This document shows positions 55,607 through 64,000 of a stretch of DNA of 64,000 nucleotides, in pieces (within the stretch, counting starts at the first letter, position 1; every line of letters begins with the position of its first letter). The stretch is from GCA-2709075 sp038146865 (GTDB lineage Bacteria; Pseudomonadota; Alphaproteobacteria; MPNO01; UBA2964), in assembly GCA_038146865.1 (NCBI GenBank), contig JAYQSL010000002.1:372001-436000 (forward strand), given 5' to 3'. Under the pieces are notes generated by a model. The model did no database searches. It had not been told where the DNA came from and saw nothing but the letters and a program-made list of their open reading frames with translations. The position numbers and the translations under genes are program-made.

Positions 55607-56893
55607 ATGGACAGCAAGCACCCTGAAACAATCGCACTCCACGCAGGTTGGAGAAAGGATGAGTCACAAAATTCGGTTGCAGTGCCCATTCATCAAACCA
55701 CGTCTTATCAGTTCAATAGCTCCGAACACGCCGCCAACCTTTTTTCTCTATCGGATTTCGGAAATATCTATACCAGGATAATGAACCCGACAAATGCAGT
55801 CCTTGAAGAACGCGTGGCAGCACTTGAGGGGGGAGTGGCTGGACTCGCGATGAGTTCTGGCCAAGCAGCAGAACTCGTCGCTATCACAAATATTTGTCAT
55901 GCAGGTGATAATTTTGTTAGCTCCACCGATTTATATGGTGGAACCTGGAATCTATTCCAAAATACTCTTAAGACATTTGGAATTGAGGTACGCTATGTCG
56001 ACCCCAAAGACCCAGAAGCCTTCCGACGGGCCACTGATGAGCGCACACGGTGCTATTTTGCAGAGACCCTTCCTAATCCAAAGCTCGAGGTCTTTCCGAT
56101 TTCTGAAGTATCCGAGATAGGTCGTTCTCTTGGCGTCCCTCTCATTGTTGATAACACCGCGGCGCCAATTCTCTGCAAGCCTATTGAACATGGTGCGGCT
56201 GTGGTTGTTCATTCAACGACCAAATACATCGGGGGCCACGGCACCTCAATTGGAGGCTTAATTGTTGATGGTGGAAACTTTGACTGGGAAGCCCACGGAG
56301 AGAGATTTCCTATGATGACGCAACCCGACCCTAGCTATCATGGAGCAATTTGGACTGAAGCTGTCAAACCACTGGGCCCCATCGCCTATATCATAAAGGC
56401 TCGCGTAACGCAGTTGCGCGACATGGGAACCGCCATGAGTCCATTCAATGCTTTTATGTTTATTCAGGGCCTCGAGACGTTACCACTTAGAATGAGAGCT
56501 CATTGCGAAAACGCGAATGCCGTCGCCAAATATTTAATCGAACATGAAAAAGTCACTAAAGTTATTCACCCTAGTCTTATGTCAGGAGAGGAGAAAAGCC
56601 GTGCAGATGCTCATCTACGTGGGGGTTATGGTGCCTTAGTAGGTTTTGAACTTACCGGAGGAAAAGAGGCAGGTGCCCGGTTCATAGACTCCCTTGAGAT
56701 GTTCTACCACGTTGCGAACATAGGCGATGCACGCAGTCTTGCTATTCATCCAGCGACGACAACCCACCAACAACTAACAGAAGATGAACAACTAAAAGCG
56801 GGCGTTACACCTGGCTACGTTCGTCTATCTATCGGCATAGAACATATCGACGACATTATTGGTGACCTTGAGCAAGCTCTGCAAAAAGCTTAG
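55607..56893 (+). CDS. metY: O-acetylhomoserine sulfhydrylase-type PLP enzyme
   Basis: A 428-residue Cys/Met-metabolism PLP enzyme. The Schiff-base Lys is in VHSTTKYIGGHGTS (about residue 208); the PLP phosphate loop is LAMSSGQAAELVA; YTRIMNPTNAVLEERVAALE and the long C-terminal domain fit the O-acetylhomoserine (thiol)-lyase length of about 430. AGAGG precedes ATG. It makes homocysteine from O-acetylhomoserine and sulfide. Cystathionine gamma-synthase relatives are shorter (about 380), so MetY is preferred. hemB follows 13 bp downstream. Confidence 0.87.
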   Translation: MDSKHPETIALHAGWRKDESQNSVAVPIHQTTSYQFNSSEHAANLFSLSDFGNIYTRIMNPTNAVLEERVAALEGGVAGLAMSSGQAAELVAITNICHAGDNFVSSTDLYGGTWNLFQNTLKTFGIEVRYVDPKDPEAFRRATDERTRCYFAETLPNPKLEVFPISEVSEIGRSLGVPLIVDNTAAPILCKPIEHGAAVVVHSTTKYIGGHGTSIGGLIVDGGNFDWEAHGERFPMMTQPDPSYHGAIWTEAVKPLGPIAYIIKARVTQLRDMGTAMSPFNAFMFIQGLETLPLRMRAHCENANAVAKYLIEHEKVTKVIHPSLMSGEEKSRADAHLRGGYGALVGFELTGGKEAGARFIDSLEMFYHVANIGDARSLAIHPATTTHQQLTEDEQLKAGVTPGYVRLSIGIEHIDDIIGDLEQALQKA

Positions 56894-56906
56894 TTCATTC
56901 AGGTTG

Positions 56907-57944
56907 ATGACAGTCTCAAATCATAACCCCGTAAGTGCAGGGTTTCCCTCCACAAGAATGCGCCGAAATCGAAAGGATGCATGGAATAGACGACTTATCG
57001 CTGAAAATTACTTAAGCGTTAATGATCTGATTTGGCCAGTCTTTGTCCATGACAAAGACGTTGCACGTGAGCCTGTGCCATCGTTACCTGGAGTCGATAG
57101 ATTATCAATTGATGCGTTATTGTCGGATGCGGGAGAAGCAAAGAACGCGGGGATACCTTTAATTGCTATTTTCCCGGTCATCAATGCAGACCTCAAATCT
57201 CCAAGGGGAGAGGAGGCCCTTAATCCAGAAAACCTTATTTGTAGGGCTGTCGCTGCTGTTAAGGCTGCTTACCCAGACCTTGGCGTGATGACTGATGTGG
57301 CGCTCGACCCGTTTACAGACCACGGACATGACGGATTGGTCAAAAATGGATACGTGGTCAACGACGAGACTCTAGAGGTATTATCTAAACAAGCTGTAAT
57401 TCAGGCTGAGGCGGGGAGTGATGTTTTAGCTCCATCTGACATGATGGATGGACGGGTCGGTGCGATTAGAAATGCCCTCGATAGCGCGGGCCTTAGTGAC
57501 CTAAGGATATTAGCTTATGCGGCTAAATATGCTTCAGCCTTATATGGCCCATTTAGAGATGCAGTAGGATCCGCGTCGAGCCTAGGGACAGCAGATAAAA
57601 AGACTTATCAGATGGATCCTGCGAATTCAGACGAAGCGCTCCGCGAAGTCGCTCTCGATATATCAGAGGGTGCAGACATGGTTATGGTCAAACCCGGTAT
57701 TTTCTATTTAGATATTCTTTGGCGCATCAAGGAGGCATTTTCCGTACCAACATTTGCGTACCAGGTGAGCGGTGAATACGCCATGGTTAAGGCCGCGGGT
57801 GAAAAAGGCTGGTTGGATCCAGAGGCTGCAATGTCAGAAGCTCTACTCTCATTAAAGAGGGCTGGAGCAGATGCTATACTGTCATATTCGGCGCTCGATA
57901 TCGCTCGAAAATTATCAGAATGCTCACCTAAAGACTCAACCTGA
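56907..57944 (+). CDS. hemB: Delta-aminolevulinic acid dehydratase (porphobilinogen synthase)
   Basis: A 345-residue HemB. The two active-site Lys are in LAYAAKYASALYGP and DMVMVKPGIFYLDI; the metal loop DVALDPFTDHGHDG lacks the Cys cluster, fitting the Mg-type enzyme usual in alphaproteobacteria. RMRRNRKDAWNRRL is the family N-terminus. ATG 56907 is chosen as it gives the normal start. It condenses two 5-aminolevulinates in tetrapyrrole synthesis. It lies after metY on the same strand, and close to bpt, as in many alphaproteobacteria. Confidence 0.94.
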   Translation: MTVSNHNPVSAGFPSTRMRRNRKDAWNRRLIAENYLSVNDLIWPVFVHDKDVAREPVPSLPGVDRLSIDALLSDAGEAKNAGIPLIAIFPVINADLKSPRGEEALNPENLICRAVAAVKAAYPDLGVMTDVALDPFTDHGHDGLVKNGYVVNDETLEVLSKQAVIQAEAGSDVLAPSDMMDGRVGAIRNALDSAGLSDLRILAYAAKYASALYGPFRDAVGSASSLGTADKKTYQMDPANSDEALREVALDISEGADMVMVKPGIFYLDILWRIKEAFSVPTFAYQVSGEYAMVKAAGEKGWLDPEAAMSEALLSLKRAGADAILSYSALDIARKLSECSPKDST

Positions 57945-58027
57945 TAATTAAACATAAATTAATGGCTAAAAGAGGCGTTGGCCACAGATCGCACCAACGA
58001 GTATTTTAATCGTTTCTTATCTGTTTT

Positions 58028-58507
58028 CTAATCCACATTGAGTTGGGCATATCCACCTTTCCAATACAAAAGAGGACTGCCGTCGCTTACTGACATTCGT
58101 ATTACCTCTCCAGTCAGGATAATATGATCTCCACCCTCAAAAATATCTGCTGCTTTACATTCCAAGTTTGCAAGACTTCCAGGAATAATTGGTGAACTAC
58201 CTTCCCAAGTTACAAAGTCAAAGTCATTCCACTTATCGTCACCAGTTGTCGCAAAACGATTAGAAATATCCTTTTGATCTTCAGATAAGATATTTACCGC
58301 AAATTCTCCACCCTCTGAAAAAGCCTGAAAACTGGCTACTTTCCTGTCGAGACAAAATAGGACCATAGGCGGATCTAAAGACAGTGATGTAAAAGAATTA
58401 GCTGTCAAACCAACAGGCTTCCCGAGGCTATCAGTCGTCGTAATAACAGTGACGCCTGTCGCAAAACAACCGACCGTATTTCGAAATTTTTTTGGATCAA
58501 TGCCCAT
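58028..58507 (-). CDS. Flavin reductase-like, FMN-binding split-barrel protein
   Basis: A 159-residue flavin reductase domain protein. VGCFATGVTVITTTDSLGKPVGLTANSFTSLSLDPPMV is the classic opening (FMN-binding), and GGDHIILTGEVIRM the later part. Such enzymes reduce FMN with NAD(P)H for two-component monooxygenases (HpaC, RutF types). Two LLM monooxygenases in the window lack a neighbouring reductase, so this is a candidate partner. ATG has weak RBS. It is convergent with hemB. Confidence 0.88.
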   Translation of the reverse strand: MGIDPKKFRNTVGCFATGVTVITTTDSLGKPVGLTANSFTSLSLDPPMVLFCLDRKVASFQAFSEGGEFAVNILSEDQKDISNRFATTGDDKWNDFDFVTWEGSSPIIPGSLANLECKAADIFEGGDHIILTGEVIRMSVSDGSPLLYWKGGYAQLNVD

Positions 58508-58588
58508 CTTTTATTTTCATCCTAAAATTTATGTGCTCGCCTATTCCAATTTAGCGAGCAGATTACCGCCAAGTCAAAATTTACTATT

Positions 58589-59011
58589 TTAACTCTTGGG
58601 GGGTACGGTGTAGTAAACCCCGCGTCCACTAGCAATCAGCTTCCCTTCCGAGTCCAGCACTTCTGCCTCCGCCGTGGAAAATGTTCTACCGATCCGAATG
58701 ATGCGTCCCAAAGCTTTAAGGTCGCCTGGTGTTGCAGCGCGATGATAATCTACCCGTAGGTCTACTGTTGGAGCGGGGGCACCTAGTTTAGCCGCAATCA
58801 TAAAATCGGCAGTGACGTCAACCAAAGCTCCCAATATGCCACCATGTGTCCATCGCGCCTTTGGATTTGAAATCATCTCTTCGCGCCATTTCATACTTAT
58901 TTCGATGGAGTCTTCATCGAGTTTGATGATCGAGAGCCCCATCCAATCGTTAAATTTATTGGCGATTAACCTTTCCTGCAGCTTTTCCAATCCGACGACG
59001 TTTTCTGACAT
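58589..59011 (-). CDS. PaaI-type hotdog-fold thioesterase
   Basis: A 140-residue hotdog-fold protein. ARWTHGGILGALVDVTADFM is the hotdog signature of the PaaI group, with Asp in the long helix (DVTADF) as likely catalytic residue. GGGGGAG lies 4 nt before ATG. PaaI enzymes hydrolyse aryl- or acyl-CoA. It lies 81 bp upstream of the flavin reductase gene on the same strand. Substrate probably a ring-acyl-CoA given the region, but not certain. Confidence 0.87.
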   Translation of the reverse strand: MSENVVGLEKLQERLIANKFNDWMGLSIIKLDEDSIEISMKWREEMISNPKARWTHGGILGALVDVTADFMIAAKLGAPAPTVDLRVDYHRAATPGDLKALGRIIRIGRTFSTAEAEVLDSEGKLIASGRGVYYTVPPKS

Positions 59012-59288
59012 TGATCTCCCCCATAAATTGGTGGCTAAATTGTCTCTACCTCAGCCTGAGGTCAAGTCCGGCCGAATGAGAAAAACAGGGAATCAGTCGA
59101 TAAAACAGTTTTGCCATTACAAATTGAGAAAATTTGATGTACCAGTTGATGAAACTACTAACCATTATAGGCCTGGCGATCTTCTAGGAAGACTTGTAAA
59201 CAAAAACCCTGAACCAACATTTCCGCAAAACGTGCATTTATATATGTAAACATCTAAATCTGCATTATTTATTGAATTTTTAAGACAA

Positions 59289-60029
59289 ATGAACCGCCTT
59301 TATTCCAATCATAGACAGAATGTTTTCCTCGGCACTCGAGCCCTACCCTGCCCTTACATTGATGGCGAGGTAGAGCGAAAGGTTATTACGGACTTGTCAG
59401 TGCCAGGCGCAGGAGAACTCTATGATCGATTATCCAGGGCCGGATTTCGGCGTAGCCACAGTATCGCATACCGCCCTGCTTGTCCGAGCTGCACTGCCTG
59501 CAAACCAGTCCGCATCAGAGTTAAAGATTTTAATTGGAGTAAAAGGTTTCGTCGTACGGAAAACCAAAATAAAGATCTTATTGCTCTCGAAATGGCGGCC
59601 CATGCGACAGAAGAACAATTTGACCTTTTTCAACAATATCAGGAAGGGCGTCACTCGGGCGGTGAGATGGAAACAATGGATTTTCGGGAGTATCGAGCGA
59701 TGATTGAAGACAGTCCCGTAGATAGTCAGGTAATTGAATTTAGAGCCAAGGAAACAGATACTCTGGTTGGATTTTTGCTCGCCGACCGTCAATCTGACGC
59801 TCTTTCCGCAGTTTATTCTGCCTATGATGTTAATAACGCAGCCCGAAGTCTCGGAACATACATGGTCCTGTGGTTGATCAAACAAGCATCTGAAAGACAC
59901 AAACCCTACGTCTATCTTGGCTATTGGGTGGAGAGCAGCCGTAAAATGGCTTACAAGGCTGATTTTAGACCAATAGAGGTATTTGGAAGTGACGGTTGGA
60001 CTGAATTATCCAATTCCAAAAGCATCTAA
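59289..60029 (+). CDS. bpt: Aspartate/glutamate leucyltransferase (N-end rule)
   Basis: A 246-residue Bpt/Ate-type transferase. The N-terminal Cys-rich motif YRPACPSCTACKPVRI and the C-terminal VYLGYWVESSRKMAYKADFRP are characteristic. The enzyme adds Leu (Bpt) or Arg to N-terminal Asp/Glu of proteins, marking them for ClpAP degradation. The N-terminus LPCPYIDGEVERKV is also typical. Its closeness to hemB is the usual alphaproteobacterial arrangement. The specific amino acid donated is taken from the bacterial family. Confidence 0.92.
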   Translation: MNRLYSNHRQNVFLGTRALPCPYIDGEVERKVITDLSVPGAGELYDRLSRAGFRRSHSIAYRPACPSCTACKPVRIRVKDFNWSKRFRRTENQNKDLIALEMAAHATEEQFDLFQQYQEGRHSGGEMETMDFREYRAMIEDSPVDSQVIEFRAKETDTLVGFLLADRQSDALSAVYSAYDVNNAARSLGTYMVLWLIKQASERHKPYVYLGYWVESSRKMAYKADFRPIEVFGSDGWTELSNSKSI

Positions 60030-60139
60030 AAAATCCAAGAAGGGCTGTTCTTTCTAATTGCAACCGCAGACGGCCCCAGCTAACGTTTCGAGAAATAGTG
60101 ATAGTTTTATCAAAATAAAAACAAAGAAAGGGAGAAATT

Positions 60140-61276
60140 ATGAATAGACGTGATTTCATTGTTGGAGGAGCGGGTATCGCCGTCGGAGCGGGAGCTACTT
60201 ATTCCTTGCTTAAAGATAGCAAAAAAAGTTCCAGCGAAACAAAGAAAGCTGTCGAAGCGCCGATGGTTAATAAAGGCTTATTAGAGTGGAGATTGGTTAC
60301 AACATGGCCAAAAAATTTTCCCGGACTGGGTACAGGAGCCAACCTGCTCGGTGAACTCATCACTAAGGGCTCCGGAGGTCGCCTAACTGTTAAGGTCTTC
60401 GGCGCTAAAGAGGTTGTGCCGGCATTTGAAGCAATGGATGCCGTTGGCAATGGTACCGTCGAAATGGGCCACGGGGCGCCTTACTATTGGAAAGGAAAAG
60501 TGGCAGCGGCTCAATTCTTGGCTTCTGTCCCCTTTGGCATGACAGCACAGGAAGTTAATGCCTGGTACCAATGGGGTAACGGACAGAAACTGGGAGATCA
60601 GATTTACAAAGAGATGGGAGCAAAATTTTTCCCGTCAGGAAATACCGGAGTGCAAGCTGGGGGTTGGTTCAATAAAGAAATGAATAGCCTCTCCGATTAC
60701 AAGGGATTAAAAATGCGCATCCCAGGCCTCGGAGGAGAAGTTGTAAAAGCCGCAGGTGGCAATGTTATAAACCTGCCGGGTGGCGAAATACCCCCTGCGC
60801 TTCAGTCAGGAGCGCTGGATGCTACAGAATGGGTTGGTCCTTATAACGATCTTGCATTCGGATTATATAAAAGCGCCAAATATTACTACTTCCCAGGTTG
60901 GCATGAACCGGCCACGGTGCTCGATAATTTCATCAACATCAAAGCTTGGGAAAAACTCCCTAGCGACCTAAAGGCTGTCGTTGAGGCCGCGAATACCGCT
61001 GTCAACCAAATGGTCCTGTCGGAATTTGTCGCACGCAATAATGGGGCTCTCAGCACACTTGTTAACAAACACAAAGTCCAATTGAAGAATTTCCCAGATG
61101 AAATTTTGCAAGGCCTCGGAAAGTTGGCTAACCAAGTGATGAATGACATAGCTTCGAAAGATCCTCTTTCTAGGCAAGTCATGGATGATTACATGGCGTT
61201 CCGCAAAACTGCATCAGCTTGGTCTACTCGGTCAGAGGGTGCTTATCTTCCTGCTCGCGCCAAGGTGTTGGGCTAG
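60140..61276 (+). CDS. TRAP transporter receptor (DctP family), Tat-exported
   Basis: A 378-residue periplasmic binding protein. The N-terminus NRRDFIVGGAGIAVGAGA is a twin-arginine signal. The mature protein shows WRLVTTWPKNFPGLGTGA, the DctP-type first strand, EMGHGAPYYWKGK and GLKMRIPGLGGEVVKAAGGN with the conserved Arg for the carboxylate, and QSGALDATEWVGPYND. AAGGGAG lies 5 nt before ATG. This clade includes receptors for keto acids and mannonate. The only TRAP permease seen is at the right edge on the other strand; this receptor has no adjacent membrane gene. Confidence 0.9.
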   Translation: MNRRDFIVGGAGIAVGAGATYSLLKDSKKSSSETKKAVEAPMVNKGLLEWRLVTTWPKNFPGLGTGANLLGELITKGSGGRLTVKVFGAKEVVPAFEAMDAVGNGTVEMGHGAPYYWKGKVAAAQFLASVPFGMTAQEVNAWYQWGNGQKLGDQIYKEMGAKFFPSGNTGVQAGGWFNKEMNSLSDYKGLKMRIPGLGGEVVKAAGGNVINLPGGEIPPALQSGALDATEWVGPYNDLAFGLYKSAKYYYFPGWHEPATVLDNFINIKAWEKLPSDLKAVVEAANTAVNQMVLSEFVARNNGALSTLVNKHKVQLKNFPDEILQGLGKLANQVMNDIASKDPLSRQVMDDYMAFRKTASAWSTRSEGAYLPARAKVLG

Positions 61277-61288
61277 AACCATAATAGA

Positions 61289-61329
61289 ATTGCCTGTCCG
61301 ACAACAAGTTTGAGCGTCGGACAGGCAAT
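61289..61329. terminator. Inverted repeat after TRAP receptor gene
   Basis: ATTGCCTGTCCGAC (61289-61302) and GTCGGACAGGCAAT (61316-61329) are 14-bp perfect arms around 13 nt. It directly follows the receptor stop, so it may end or protect that transcript; there is no T-run. Confidence 0.6.
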
Positions 61330-61343
61330 AAGACAGGATTACA

Positions 61344-61718
61344 ATGTTTCACGTCGACCATAGCCCCATGGAAGTTATTGGCCATCTTCTTATAGCTTTT
61401 CTTTTCATATATCGATGTCTTACTGCTATCCCAAGATTTTCTGAGCACTCCGCCAGATTAGCCGCAAGAGGCATTCCGTTTTCGAATTTTATTTTAACTT
61501 TTGGCTTAGGTTTTATGCTTCTAGGCGGAGCTTCAGTAGCGATTGACTTTAAAACCGAGATAGGTGGTCCCCTTTTAATTATTTTCACTTTGGCAGCAAT
61601 CTATGTTCATCATAATTTCTGGGACCCTGCGGAGCCGGTCGAGAAAAACCGAAAACTTTACATAGCTTGCAATAACCTTGCGGTGATCGGTGGTATTTTA
61701 TTGATTATCGCTAATTAA
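61344..61718 (+). CDS. DoxX-like membrane protein
   Basis: A 124-residue protein with four predicted membrane helices (about 9-27, 46-66, 73-89 and 107-122). RYLTAI-like helix end (FIYRCLTAIPRFSEHSARLA) and GIPFSNFILTFGLGFMLLGG fit the DoxX/SURF4-like fold. AGGA lies 5 nt before ATG. It follows the TRAP receptor gene by 67 bp on the same strand, separated by the inverted repeat. Function unknown. Confidence 0.75.
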   Translation: MFHVDHSPMEVIGHLLIAFLFIYRCLTAIPRFSEHSARLAARGIPFSNFILTFGLGFMLLGGASVAIDFKTEIGGPLLIIFTLAAIYVHHNFWDPAEPVEKNRKLYIACNNLAVIGGILLIIAN

Positions 61719-61901
61719 TAAACGACCCTTTTATTTAGTGCAGATCTCATCTACCGGTTATAAACGTCAGGTATCTGTCAAACTTAACCTCTTGTCGATC
61801 TGATCAAATTTTAAATTTGTGAAAAAAGCCGGCTTCCGCGGTTCTAGATTTTTATACCCTGACATTCACGGCAAATGGAGAAATGACACTTTTTACAAAG
61901 T

Positions 61902-61931
61902 AAAAAAACCCGCCTCAGAGAGAGGCGGGTT
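61902..61931 (-). terminator. Intrinsic terminator of the TTT receptor gene
   Basis: AACCCGCCTC and GAGGCGGGTT form a 10-bp stem with a 5-nt loop, followed by TTTTTTT in the minus transcript. It lies 17 bp after the stop at 61948. Confidence 0.92.
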
Positions 61932-61947
61932 AGAATGCTAAACTTAA

Positions 61948-63216
61948 TTAATTACAGGTAATATTTTTCGCCAACCCATGATGGCCAGGGTAAGTGACTT
62001 CACACATTAAACCGGCTTTTAGATTTTTTGTTTTAGCCTTTTTGCCGGCAATCTTTACCTTCGTGCGTTTTCCAGAGAGCTTTGCACGCTGTACTTCTCC
62101 ATCGACTTTAAAGTACACATAACGCCCTTTTTTCTTAGTCAATGCCACGTTGACTTTTTTCCAATTAATTTTCCGCTTGGTTTCACCTATTTTGGCTGGC
62201 TTCCTATATGAGGCAACTAGCTTTGCGAGTTCTTTCTCTGTTTTATATAACCGTTTGACCAAGGTCTCGACTTCTTCACCTGAAATTGGGTCGATTTCTA
62301 GACGCCGCTTCTTCGCATCAGCTAAAAAGACAGGATCTTTTGCCGTATCCATAAATGCTTTCCTAAGAGCCGCGAGGCGTGCCTTAGGCATACCAGGCGG
62401 GCCTACAAATGGGCGTCCCATTTCTTGAGTTCCGAAGACTATTTCCAACATCGCACGATCTTTTGGGTTGGTGATATAATCCATCATAACCGGGACTTTT
62501 CCATCCAACTCAGCATGGGACTTGTCTGAGAACTGCAGAAGCATATTTACTTGTTTGTTTTTGATAAAATCAGGTCGAGCAGTTTTCAAGCTTCCCCAAC
62601 CGTAGCCGCACAAGCCATCTAATTCCCTTCTCTCCATAGCCAGGAATATTTCTGCAGGATCGTATCCCCTTATGATTTTAAACTTTGTACCCGCCATAGA
62701 ATTCAGCATGCGAGGCATGACAGCACCCGTGCTAGTAGAAGAATTTGTTCCTACGATGGCCTGGATTTTTTGCGCATCATCGAATGTTTTGACCTTTGAC
62801 TCGTGCCAGGTAAAACAAACGCTTTTTTGTTTTGCTAGGGATCCGATCCAACTAAGTTCTCGTCCATCAAATTTGGTACCTTTAGGATAAACATGAGGCT
62901 CCAGCCCCATGCGCTCATGGATCAATCCAAACATGGAGCCATCTCGCGGACCTACATTGTACATCCAATTAGCCAAAACACGCCCAGAACCACCAGTCCT
63001 GCTTCCAACAATTATATTCGGATTTCCCGGAATTTTCGCTGGCATATAATCTTTCAAAGCCAACGCGTAGGCCGTATATGAGCCTCCTGGAGAAAGCCCC
63101 GACCAGATTGTGATCGTTTTGCCCTTGTAAAATTCCGCAACTTCATCGGCCAAAACAGGGCTGACAGAGACAACTGCAGTAGTAACTGCCGTAGCTAAGA
63201 TAGTCCTTAATTTCAT
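61948..63216 (-). CDS. TTT-family solute receptor with extra C-terminal domain
   Basis: A 422-residue TctC-like receptor. A signal peptide (TILATAVTTAVVSVSPVLA) ends near residue 23. The receptor domain starts VAEFYKGKTITIWSGLSPGGS and includes RPFVGPPGMPKARLAALRKA, as in the first TTT receptor. About 80 further residues after the normal end are Lys-rich and beta-like (WKKVNVALTKKKGRYVYFKV, KRTKVKIAGKKAKTKNLKAG) and end with two Cys. Usual family length is about 320-340, so this tail is extra. GGGAG precedes ATG, and a strong terminator follows. Ligand unknown. Confidence 0.88.
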   Translation of the reverse strand: MKLRTILATAVTTAVVSVSPVLADEVAEFYKGKTITIWSGLSPGGSYTAYALALKDYMPAKIPGNPNIIVGSRTGGSGRVLANWMYNVGPRDGSMFGLIHERMGLEPHVYPKGTKFDGRELSWIGSLAKQKSVCFTWHESKVKTFDDAQKIQAIVGTNSSTSTGAVMPRMLNSMAGTKFKIIRGYDPAEIFLAMERRELDGLCGYGWGSLKTARPDFIKNKQVNMLLQFSDKSHAELDGKVPVMMDYITNPKDRAMLEIVFGTQEMGRPFVGPPGMPKARLAALRKAFMDTAKDPVFLADAKKRRLEIDPISGEEVETLVKRLYKTEKELAKLVASYRKPAKIGETKRKINWKKVNVALTKKKGRYVYFKVDGEVQRAKLSGKRTKVKIAGKKAKTKNLKAGLMCEVTYPGHHGLAKNITCN

Positions 63217-63441
63217 TGTAAAGCTCCCTAAATATTCAATTAAGTAAAACCAATGCTGAGAAGTAATCCCTCCAAAGATTTACTATGCACAGGATATACA
63301 TCCCGGTTCAAACATGCAAAAGCTTGAATAAGACCCATAAAATTTTAAAACTTACGGCACCGGTTTCTATAGAACCCGCTTCATTTAATGATCACGGCCA
63401 TGAGGGAGGTGTTCGGCAGAGTTATATATTTAACTAGATGA

Positions 63442-64000
63442 TCAGCCGAATATTTTTCCAGGGAGCCAGGTGGCTAATTCCGTCCAATAAGCGACGATGC
63501 AAAGGGCTATCAATTGGATGAGAACAAACGGGATCACGCCACGGTAAATGTCCATTGTCGTAACAGTTTCTGGTGCTACCCCGCGCAAATAGAACAAAGC
63601 AAAGCCGAATGGAGGTGTTAGAAAACTTGTTTGGAGATTAATAGCGATCATAACGCCAAACCAAATTGGATTAAGATCCATCCCCAGGAGGACTGGTCCG
63701 ACAATAGGTACAACTACAAAAATAATTTCGATAAAATCGAGAAAGAAACCCATAACAAACATTAGTGCCATTACTGCAAGCATTGCACCAAATGCTCCAC
63801 CTGGAATTGAATTCAACAGTTGGTGAACTAAGTCGTCTCCTCCATATGCTCTAAAAGTCAAAGAAAATATCGAAGCACCCAACAAAATCACGAAGACCAT
63901 GCATGATATTTGAGCGGTTGAACGCATCACATCTCGTAAAATATTAAGGTTTAGTTGTCCGCGGACTGCCGCAAGAACCATCGCTCCCACAGCTCCAACC
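63442..64000 (-). CDS. TRAP transporter large permease (DctM), C-terminal part
   Basis: The last 185 residues of a DctM-type permease; the gene starts beyond the window's right edge. Several membrane helices are seen (VFVILLGASIFSLTF, AMLAVMALMFVMGFFLDF, FVLIQLIALCIVAYW). NLQTSFLTPPFGFALFYLRG is the family's near-C-terminal signature with the TPPFG motif. DctM is the sodium-coupled membrane part of a TRAP system. It is on the strand opposite to the receptor at 60140-61276, so it may belong to another receptor outside the window. Confidence 0.9.
   Translation of the reverse strand, partial: VGAVGAMVLAAVRGQLNLNILRDVMRSTAQISCMVFVILLGASIFSLTFRAYGGDDLVHQLLNSIPGGAFGAMLAVMALMFVMGFFLDFIEIIFVVVPIVGPVLLGMDLNPIWFGVMIAINLQTSFLTPPFGFALFYLRGVAPETVTTMDIYRGVIPFVLIQLIALCIVAYWTELATWLPGKIFG

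Noticed and set aside
1..64000. CRISPR array or tandem repeat locus
   Set aside because: No regularly spaced direct repeats of 20-40 bp were seen; the iterons at 19.1-19.3 kb are too short and too close.

Overview
The window looks like a chromosomal segment of a free-living, probably marine, alphaproteobacterium (Rhodospirillales-like), judged by eye from moderate GC, a hemB gene close to an aspartate/glutamate leucyl-/arginyltransferase gene, CaiB plus glutaryl-CoA dehydrogenase, several tripartite transporters (TTT and TRAP), many flavin- and Fe(II)-dependent oxygenases and a set of UbiD-type decarboxylases. No rRNA, tRNA or CRISPR was recognised. Placement is an inference from gene content; no database was searched.

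Layout. 1-3.0 kb: end of korA, korB and a ferredoxin-NADP+ reductase. 3.0-5.5 kb: CoA-transferase and glutaryl-CoA dehydrogenase (glutarate/lysine degradation). 5.6-6.3 kb: a deiodinase-like selenoprotein read through an in-frame TGA. 6.4-10.6 kb: TTT solute receptor, a RutB-like/RutA-like hydrolase-monooxygenase pair, small proteins and a MAPEG protein. 10.7-15.1 kb: RND efflux pump (two frameshifts) and its membrane-fusion protein. 15.4-21.3 kb: an integrated element with frameshifted tyrosine integrase, AlpA/Xis-like regulator, TOPRIM-helicase replication protein, an iteron-rich origin-like region, a winged-helix protein and three small coupled genes. Its order resembles phage-inducible chromosomal islands. 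21.4-26.7 kb: a decaying accessory stretch with secreted, Sel1-repeat and trypsin-like genes, several broken.

26.7-46.4 kb: a large catabolic region on both strands that appears to serve aromatic acids: Rieske ferredoxin, amidohydrolase, VOC proteins, two dihydroxyphthalate-decarboxylase-like proteins, three UbiD-family decarboxylases (two in tandem), a LysR regulator, class II aldolase, acyl-CoA ligase, SDR, cupin, quinone oxidoreductase, OCD-family and DapA-family enzymes, plus a second deiodinase-like selenoprotein. 46.4-55.5 kb: carbonic anhydrase, bicupin, hydrolase plus luciferase-like monooxygenase, aldo/keto reductase, Sel1 protein, PhyH and TauD dioxygenases and an MFS transporter. 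55.6-64 kb: core metabolism (O-acetylhomoserine sulfhydrylase, hemB, flavin reductase, thioesterase, bpt), a Tat-exported TRAP receptor, a DoxX-like protein, a second TTT receptor with an extra C-terminal domain and the end of a TRAP large permease.

Two themes need care. First, both selenoprotein genes look like split genes unless TGA is read as selenocysteine; both carry the same predicted hairpin at the same distance after TGA. Second, about ten other genes carry single-base frameshifts, often in homopolymers. These may be sequencing errors or real gene decay, and the window alone cannot decide.
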